Translations under genes and position numbers: made by a program
NCBI GenBank assembly: GCA_026874595.1
Contig: CM049315.1
Coordinates: 19,367,664-19,431,663 of the forward strand
Length of the DNA: 64,000 nt
Reading direction: 5' to 3'
Source: Sipunculus nudus
Taxonomy: Eukaryota; Annelida; Sipuncula; Golfingiida; Sipunculidae
Notes under the pieces: model-generated
Database searches by the model: none
What the model was told of the DNA's origin: nothing
Seen by the model: the letters and a program-made list of their open reading frames with translations, nothing else
Shown here: positions 57,132-64,000 of the stretch, in pieces
Layout: every line of letters starts with the position of its first letter
Position numbering within the stretch: the stretch's first letter is position 1

Positions 57132-59418
57132 GTAAAATTTGGGCCATGGATGGTTGATATAATTGAAGATTTTGTTGCAAATAGTTTTTTGTGATCTGAC
57201 CATATGTTTCCTTATTTTGAAACTGAAGCATCACTGCATACAGTAAACAGTTTGTGAATATAAGATCTATACTATTACCATGCTCATTGGTTGGCTCTGT
57301 TGACAATTCAGCAGTTTACACATTTGTTCAGTTAGATCCTAGTTTTTCTATCAAACCAATATTTCTTTTCCATTTCATTAAATGTGAACAGATGCAATAA
57401 AGTTCCCAATCCATGATGGGAGAACTTGATTTTGGACGAGTTGGTGGGGAGGGGGGGGTGATATAGATGGGAGTTACCACACCTCTGTACCTCTGATTAA
57501 AGTCACACGAGAAACGTTTTAATTAATTCACTTTGGCACCACATGGTGCTTGCGGTGGCGCCATCTGTGTTCTTCTCGTGGTGCAAGATTAAGTTTTATA
57601 TTGATGTAATTACTAATTTGTGATGGATATTGATGTATAAGGGTGAATTGCACTATGATGACGAATAAAGGATTTACAAATTTTATGAAAATGTTTTGAA
57701 ACTGGGACAAAAATTTATTAAAAATATATCTTCTTTATGTTATAAATTGTATGCAGTTGCAATTAAACTATTGTCCCCAGTGCTCAACTGAAAGGACACA
57801 ATTGGGGGGGGGGGGGGGATGGGCAGGGTGGAGGGAACAGGGGTGCTGGACCAGTGTTGAATCACTAATAAGATTACCCAGGCAAAGATGTAGTGGGCAA
57901 CCTTGAGATGAGAATGAATACAATACAGCCTCTAAAAGAAAGTTTAATACCTAGCCTAATTATTTGAGCTTTCATTTTCAAATTTCAGAATTTAACAGAT
58001 TAATTACTTAATTGGGTGTACCTGCTGTGAAAATTAAATCAAATGTATGTACAAGGAAAAAAAGTGCCATGGTCAAAATTGGACAATATTTAAGGAACTG
58101 ATTTTATATTAATGCTAATAACTTTAAAAATTTATAAAATTCAGACCTAATTTTGGGTATACAACTGAACCTTGAATCAATAAATTTTTAATACCTGAAA
58201 AAAAGTCTAGCTTCAACACTTAAGTTTAGAGAGTAAATATCTTTCCTGATTTTTTACAAAATTAATTATATTTGGGCCAATAAATTGTTTAATTAAGTAA
58301 TACAGGCATGTATATAGAAACAATATAGGGGAATGATTAAAGTAAATATGAAGAAAAACAGATGAGTGGTTTTGATATTGGGCGGACTCCTGAAGTAAAA
58401 TAATAATTTTTTATGGAAAATTGAGTTTTTTCTTAATTTCTCACAGAAACGAAGTCGCAGAAACACAGTTTTCGGTTTGGTAGGAGATCTTAGGGACATC
58501 TAACAGTAAGCCATATTTTGGATTTGTAGATCAAATGGTTTCAAAATATGTCAGTCTAGTGGACGGACAGACAGATGGATGCAAAAATGACAATGGACCA
58601 TGCCTATATCTCAGATGATTAATAGTCAGCTCAGCTAAATATACATAAGAATTCCAAACAAGTGACCCATGGGTCATGACGCTCAGCTGCCAAGCATGAC
58701 CTGCGACATCATGGGCTGAGATTCACAACTTCCAGTCAAATTTTGAAGAACTAATTTGCCAATTTGTTGAAATTTTCTATGACAACAGAAATATACATCA
58801 CCTTTGTCTGGTTAAAACACAGTGAATTGATGGTCTGAGGAAAATGTATGATTGTTAAGGTATCCAGAACTATTCCTATAGCTTACTTGATACCTGTCAG
58901 TCTCAAAAGGAACACCACAAAGGGCAAATATAAGATCAAAATATATAGCAAAAAATCAAGGAAATCCATGCAAGAATTACTGAGAAACAGGTGCTTCTGT
59001 ATGAATTTTTATTCAATACAAGCCAACTGTGCTGCACTTTCATATATGATGATAATATTTATTAAGAAATATTTGACCCAATCCTTTGCAAGATTACATT
59101 AATATACGTCCGACTGCCTTCACTTTAACAGTTCTTGAGATAATATGATGAAAAGGAATTTAAAGATGGTTGCCTGGTGGCCATTTTGGACTTCTGACAT
59201 GTCTAAAATCAGACAAGAACCATTCTCTAAATCGGACCAAAAATTGAAGGAAAATTTCTGAAACTGCACTGAAAAAAGGATTTCTAAGGTGGCTAACTGG
59301 CAGATCACACATCCTCCAATAAGAGACCAAACTTGGGGAAAATTCTCCAAATGATGTAACAGTAATGAATGTCCAAAACAATTCAAAAGGCATGTTCAGG
59401 CGCTCATATCAGATTTAC
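57132..59418 (+). repeat. G-tract and family C modules; empty retrotransposon site at about 57,743
   Basis: ATGTTATAAATTG at 57,737-57,749 corresponds to the uninterrupted target of the element at 31,414-40,808. G runs 57,451-57,458 and 57,804-57,818. A family C 3' module (about 57,970-58,640) and a head (58,658) follow. Confidence 0.7.
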
Positions 59419-59506
59419 AGATATGCAAATGTAAGAGTGTAGGTCCAATATTTTTTATTATCACTCTGCTTTTCAATGGGGTCAGCAGGGTTGGTAAACT
59501 GCAGAC
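59419..59506 (-). CDS. Candidate internal exon, unknown gene (copy 2)
   Basis: Same acceptor, donor, length and frame as 42,489-42,576; the GK of copy 1 reads EK here and the first split codon changes from GG to GT. Confidence 0.45.
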
Positions 59507-60109
59507 CTGAAAGAAAAGAAATGCAGAAAGCATGACTAAGAGTCTTAAAATAAAATAAAGCCATCCTAAATCAAGTACACATCCACATATTATGAGAACA
59601 AACACTTGCTTTTATATGTGGTGATTTATATAAAAATATTCAGATATCTGGGAATATTGCTATGACTCCATAAAATAAACTGCAAAATGTTCCCATCATC
59701 TTATAAATCAGTAGCTAAACCTTAATACTATACTCTCATAGTGTTAATTCCTGGCTGAAGTATTCCAACAACAGTGTTTTGTTATGCAGTAACGAGGTAC
59801 TTATCACTCAGCCCTATCACTTAATAGCCTGATACAAAAGGGAGTCATATGTCACCAGTGTTACTCACAATTACAGCCACACGGTGAGATGTACCAGCTG
59901 GAGTGCAAGCTTATATATACAAGAAAAATAGAGATGGTCTACAAAATAAGTTATTGTGAACATCCCTGCCCTATGACTTTGGCCTTTTGCCCACATATCA
60001 ACTGGTTTCTTTCTAAATGATGGGTAACTACTAACCACTTACATCTGGCCAGGTGTAATTACTTGGCAACCAATGAGTGAATAACTTAGACCTGCAACCT
60101 TTAACCTCC
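59507..60109. other. Intron-like sequence, copy of 42,577-43,179
   Basis: Nearly identical to copy 1; no gene seen. Confidence 0.45.
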
Positions 60110-60835
60110 TGACCAGCTGACCTCAAAATCAATTAGTTATTTCTTCATGCAAAAAGACCCATAAATATGAAGTTTGAATCACATTGAGTGATGCATAGAT
60201 GTGGCATATGTGAAAGACTGAAGGTTTGGGTTGAACAGTTTCACTTGAAATATGTTCACAAGCATTTAGAACAATATTGTGACCTTGACCTTTGACCTTT
60301 TGAACTCAACTGCAATAGGCTTCTTCCCCTATTGGTAGGTAAGCCATATATGACAGATGGAAAGTATAGATTGAAAAGTTTGCCTGAAAATGACTCCACG
60401 CAAGAAGAGGGTGCTGTGAACTTGACCTTTGACCTCAAAATCAACAGGTCTTTTCCCCTGTTGACAGAGAAGCGATATCAGTGCTGAAAGGTTTGGAATG
60501 AAAGGTCTAGCTTGAAATGTGTCCACAACCTTTTCAAAGAAGTGGATCCTGTGACCCTGACCTTTGACCTTGTGACCTCAACATCTATAGGATTCTTCTC
60601 CCGCTCAGTAGGTGAGCTATATGTAAAAGATCAAAGAATTGGGATGAAAGGTTTGGCTTAAAATGCATCCACAGGCTTTTCAAAGAAGTTGGTTCTGTGA
60701 CCTTGACCTTTGACCTTGTGACCTCAAAATAATTATGGTTCTTCCCCTGTTGGTAGGTGAGCTGTATGTGAAAGATGGAAGGTTTGGGATGAAAATTTTG
60801 GCTAAAAGAATTATTTCTGGGGGGTGCAAACACAC
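60110..60835 (+). repeat. About 139-bp array with TGACCTTTGACCT sites, copy 2
   Basis: The same four site-bearing units as at 43,180-43,880, with the half-sites unchanged by eye although flanking bases differ. Confidence 0.75.
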
Positions 60836-61378
60836 CCCATAACTTCGAGAATATAGGTCGCAGTGACCTAATTTCAGGTTTGCAAGGAGATCTTTTTAGA
60901 ACCTCTAAGACTGCATAGGGTTCATGGCCCTAGCCCCTACGGTTACGATTTGTGCCCTGCTAACGGCCGGACGGCCGGCCGGACGGACAGACGGAAGGAC
61001 GACGGACAAAGACCCATCGTTATAGCCCAGCATGACTGAAAGTCAGCTGAGCTAAAAATGCAGGTGGCACCACCAGTCTACAGGAACTGATTAAACTCCA
61101 TGATCTATATGCATGCAAAGAATAATGGTGATCAATGCATTAGTTATTCAGATACTGGAACTTTTGCATCAAATTTTACTAGCCCCATAGCTATATGGGT
61201 AACAGAGGTCTAATTTTTGGTTTCCAAGGAGATTTTCATGGACCTCCCTGGATACAATAAAAAGGTAATAGGTCTAACGGTTATGGTTTGTGCCCTGTTA
61301 ACAACCAAAAGGCCGGATAGACGACAAACAAAGGATGGTCCCTATAGCTCAGATGAGCTAAAAGGAGAGCTGCTGAAA
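60836..61378 (+). repeat. Family C module and tail, copy of 43,881-44,447
   Basis: Contains the array GGCCGGACGGCCGGCCGGAC and a hairpin at 61,023-61,054, then a second tail in which the hairpin has collapsed (TAGCTCAGATGAGCTA, about 61,345). Confidence 0.6.
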
Positions 61379-61685
61379 ACAAGTGACCCAGGGGTCATGA
61401 TGTTCAGCTGACTAGGAAAACATTCACAAAGGAAATTTTATCAATGTCAAATTTTTTAGGTGGTATCCCCAATCAACTTAAGCATAGCTTAAAAGATATG
61501 GGTAACAGAGACCTAATTTCAGGTTTCCAAGCAGATTTTTCATGGACCTCCCTGGATGTCAAGTTAGAAGATTCTAGGTCCAGCGGTTACAATTTGTGCC
61601 CTGTTAACGGACAGACAGCAGGCCGGACGAGGGACAAAGGGTGATTGCTATAGCTCAGATGACTTACAGTCAGCTGAGCTAAAAA
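61379..61685 (+). mobile_element. Compact 307-bp family C element
   Basis: The head ACAAGTGACCCAGGGGTCAT and TTCAGCTGA, one GAGACCTAATTTCAGGTTTC module, a short GGCCGGACGAGGGACAAAGG run, the hairpin TAGCTCAGATGACT-TAC-AGTCAGCTGAGCTA (61,651-61,681) and AAAAA. It is the shortest copy with both ends. In segment copy 1 (44,448-44,706) its tail has been deleted. Confidence 0.7.
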
Positions 61686-63380
61686 TGAAAAAGAGTAATT
61701 AGTGTCATTTTCAGTAAATCCTCAGAAAAAGAGCGACTCTTTAAAAACAATTTGACAGGACTGCATCTGACACTAAATTTGACTGGGTTCTGTCTTCAGT
61801 GAAAGGCCACACCCACATACACACATTTGTGAAATCTGATATATACCATAAAGTATTATCTGGAAAAAAAAACAAAAAAAAAAAACCAGGAATTTATCAC
61901 CTAAACAAGTGCACCACACACGTGCATAATACGCCTGTTGGGAATCTGGTGACCTCTGACCTCATTAAATATGCATGAATTTTGATGAGAATTTAATTCA
62001 GATGAGAAACTATTGACAAATATGTTTAATGAGTTTCATGTCAATCCATAGGATTTTTGTGAGTCACCAAGGTACCTCCAACCTGTGGTGACCTCTGACC
62101 TCTTTAAATATGCGTGAATTTTTATGAGAATGTAAATCAGGTGAGAAAGTCTATTGGTAAATATGTATAATGGGTTTCATGAAAATCCATAGGAATTTTG
62201 ATAAGTCACCAAGATGCCTCATTAAATATGCATGGATTTTGCTGGAATTTGAACTTAGGCAAGGTATTTTATAAACATATCTGATGAGTTTAATAAAAAT
62301 CCTTCATATTATTCGTAAGTTATCACGGCAACACCACAAAGTAGCCGAGTGACCTATGACCCTATTAAATATGTCTGGATGTTGCCCATAATGGAACTTG
62401 GGTGAGATAATCTGTTTGTAAGTACTTCTGGTGAGTTTCGCTAAAATCCATCAAAGCCCTGGTAAGTTATCGTAGGGACACTGCAGTTAACTGACCAATG
62501 TTGGGTATACCATAACACTCCCGTCATAAAACTAACAAGTGACCCATGGGTCATGACGCTCAGCCAACTGACATGTTGACAATATGTCCTTGTACAGGCA
62601 ACTAATTGAGATAATGTAGGTGGCATCATTGTTCATGTATATTAGCTTAATTTCATCAAGACCCATAGGCACAACAAATTTGATGACAATCCAACCAGCT
62701 TTTCCTAAGGATTCTGGTAATTTGTATTTTGCATTATTTCTTGGTTGCTTAAAAATACATCAAAACCCTGAGAATATAGGTCACAGTGACCGATTTTCAG
62801 GTTTCTGAGGAGAAGTTTTGAGGAACTCTCAGGATATCAAGTTAGAAGATTCTGGGCCCAATGGTTATGATTTGTGCCATACTTTGGTATCAAATTTTCA
62901 ATTATTCTGAGGTGTGCTTATAAGCCACATAGCTCAGAAAATATGGGTAACAGAGACCTAATTTAAAGTTTCCAAGAAGACTTTTCATGGACCTCTCTGG
63001 ATGTCAAATTAGAAGATTCTAGGACCAACTGTTACAATTTGTCCCTTGTTAATGGATGACCTCATCTTTGAAGGTCTCAAAAATAAGAGGGAAAAAAAAT
63101 ATGTTAAAACGTTTTAAAAATTCCAGGTGGCGCCACCAGTCTGCAAGAACTGATGAAAAACTCCATGAGAAATATGCAAGCAAAGAATCAGGGTGATCAA
63201 TGCATTAGTTGTTCAGATACTGGAACTTTTTAGTTATTCTGAAGAACTTGGGGATTTCCCACCACTGGTTAAATTTTTAGATAATAGGGATTTATCACCA
63301 CTGGTTAAATATTTAGATAATTTAATACAATTTTAATTGGCCAAAAAAAGGTATGTTTCTCAGCTAGGCACTTTTTTTTA
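61686..63380 (+). repeat. Repeat mosaic, partly unique to copy 2
   Basis: Up to about 62,232 the sequence is absent from copy 1; it contains repeated GTGACCTCTGACCTC-ATTAAATATGC modules. The remainder matches 44,707-45,860, with a head at 62,534 and palindromes GGTGGCATCATT (about 62,618) and GGTGGCGCCACC (about 63,126). Confidence 0.55.
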
Positions 63381-64000
63381 ACAAGGGACCTATGGGTCAC
63401 GGCGCTCAGCTGTTATATAAGATAAAAAAATATGATTTTGAAATGAGGCACATGCTGGTTTTGTGTGGAAATAAATATAAGCTGTATTATGAATTGTTAG
63501 TGTTAAGCTTATGTATGATTTTGATAGTTTCTTTGGAGACAGGGAAGAGATTGATTTCATTTATTTCATTAACAAATGGAGTGCCACTGTCATACAGATT
63601 TTGACTTGGCCATATAACTGATAAGCAGCACATATAAGATAAAGTTTAACTATTTATTAAAATTTAATAATAATTATTGTGCCAAATATAATTTTTATCA
63701 AAAATAATAAGAGAATCATGATTTTTTTTAAATAAAATATAACTGAAATGATTATTAAAATAATATTATAGAATATATTCATGAATGCATTCATGAATAC
63801 ATTTTGAAAGTATTTGCACTGGTATTCAAATACTTTCATTTTTACTTGAATTCCCATTCTTATGCAAGAAATTTTATAATGGAGTACATATTCATATTCA
63901 TATTCATATACATTTGCCAAGTATTCGCACCATGTCTGGTATTTATTGAGTTTTAGCCAAACAATGATGTTGAGAATCCAGAATATAAACAAAGGACCCA
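63381..64000 (+). repeat. Family C head and palindrome pair, copy of 45,861-46,481
   Basis: Same content as copy 1, ending at CAAAGGACCCA where a new family C head begins. The minus open frame here (63,657-63,992) is AT-rich and differs at its end from the copy 1 frame. Confidence 0.65.

Larger units (their letters stand above)
46470..64000 (+). repeat. Tandem segmental duplication, copy 2 (runs off the window)
   Basis: It starts at a family C head and ends in the window's last bases at the same point (CAAAGGACCCA at 46,471 and 63,990), giving a unit of about 17.52 kb. It lacks the retrotransposon, has a longer 180-bp array, and keeps about 585 bp deleted from copy 1. The right edge shows another head starting, so at least one more unit is likely. 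Confidence 0.9.

Overview
This is animal nuclear DNA, AT-rich and crowded with repeats. The exons have spliceosomal acceptors and donors. The repeats are of kinds known from molluscs: tandem-core elements with short GACGGAC-type arrays and a hairpin end, and the palindrome GGTGGCGCCACC. A lophotrochozoan, probably a mollusc, is my inference. There are no bacterial operons, rRNA, CRISPR arrays or convincing tRNAs.

Layout. 1-17.7 kb: a partial coiled-coil exon at the left edge (minus strand), then nested repeat families, a 276-bp MITE flanked by TTA, and one clear conserved exon at 17.35-17.59 kb (minus) from the C-terminal coiled coil of the centriolar protein CEP120. 17.7-24.3 kb: a 3.2-kb repeat element (family C) interrupted by two non-autonomous TIR transposons, each flanked by TA. 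21.7-46.5 kb and 46.5-64.0 kb: two direct tandem copies of one large segment. They carry paired candidate exons, a 180-bp-unit tandem element (about 4.5 units against about 13), a 139-bp-unit array rich in TGACCT half-sites, and many family-C fragments. A family-C element sits at the left edge of each copy, and the window ends just as another begins, so a third copy probably follows.

31.4-40.8 kb, only in the first copy: a 9.4-kb tyrosine-recombinase retrotransposon of Ngaro/DIRS type on the minus strand. It has split direct repeats, a broken gag, reverse transcriptase-RNase H, an apparently intact tyrosine recombinase, and an SGNH-hydrolase remnant upstream of gag. The second copy keeps the empty site, so the ends can be placed to the base.

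The main structural result is that at least four unrelated-looking repeat families share one terminal design. A 10-14-base left end is the exact reverse complement of the 3' arm of a right-end hairpin, and the hairpin's 5' arm is a slightly altered copy of the left end. Three of them also have a tandem-repeat core. This matches what is described for Helentron/HINE and 'pearl'-type elements, but no autonomous partner is visible here.
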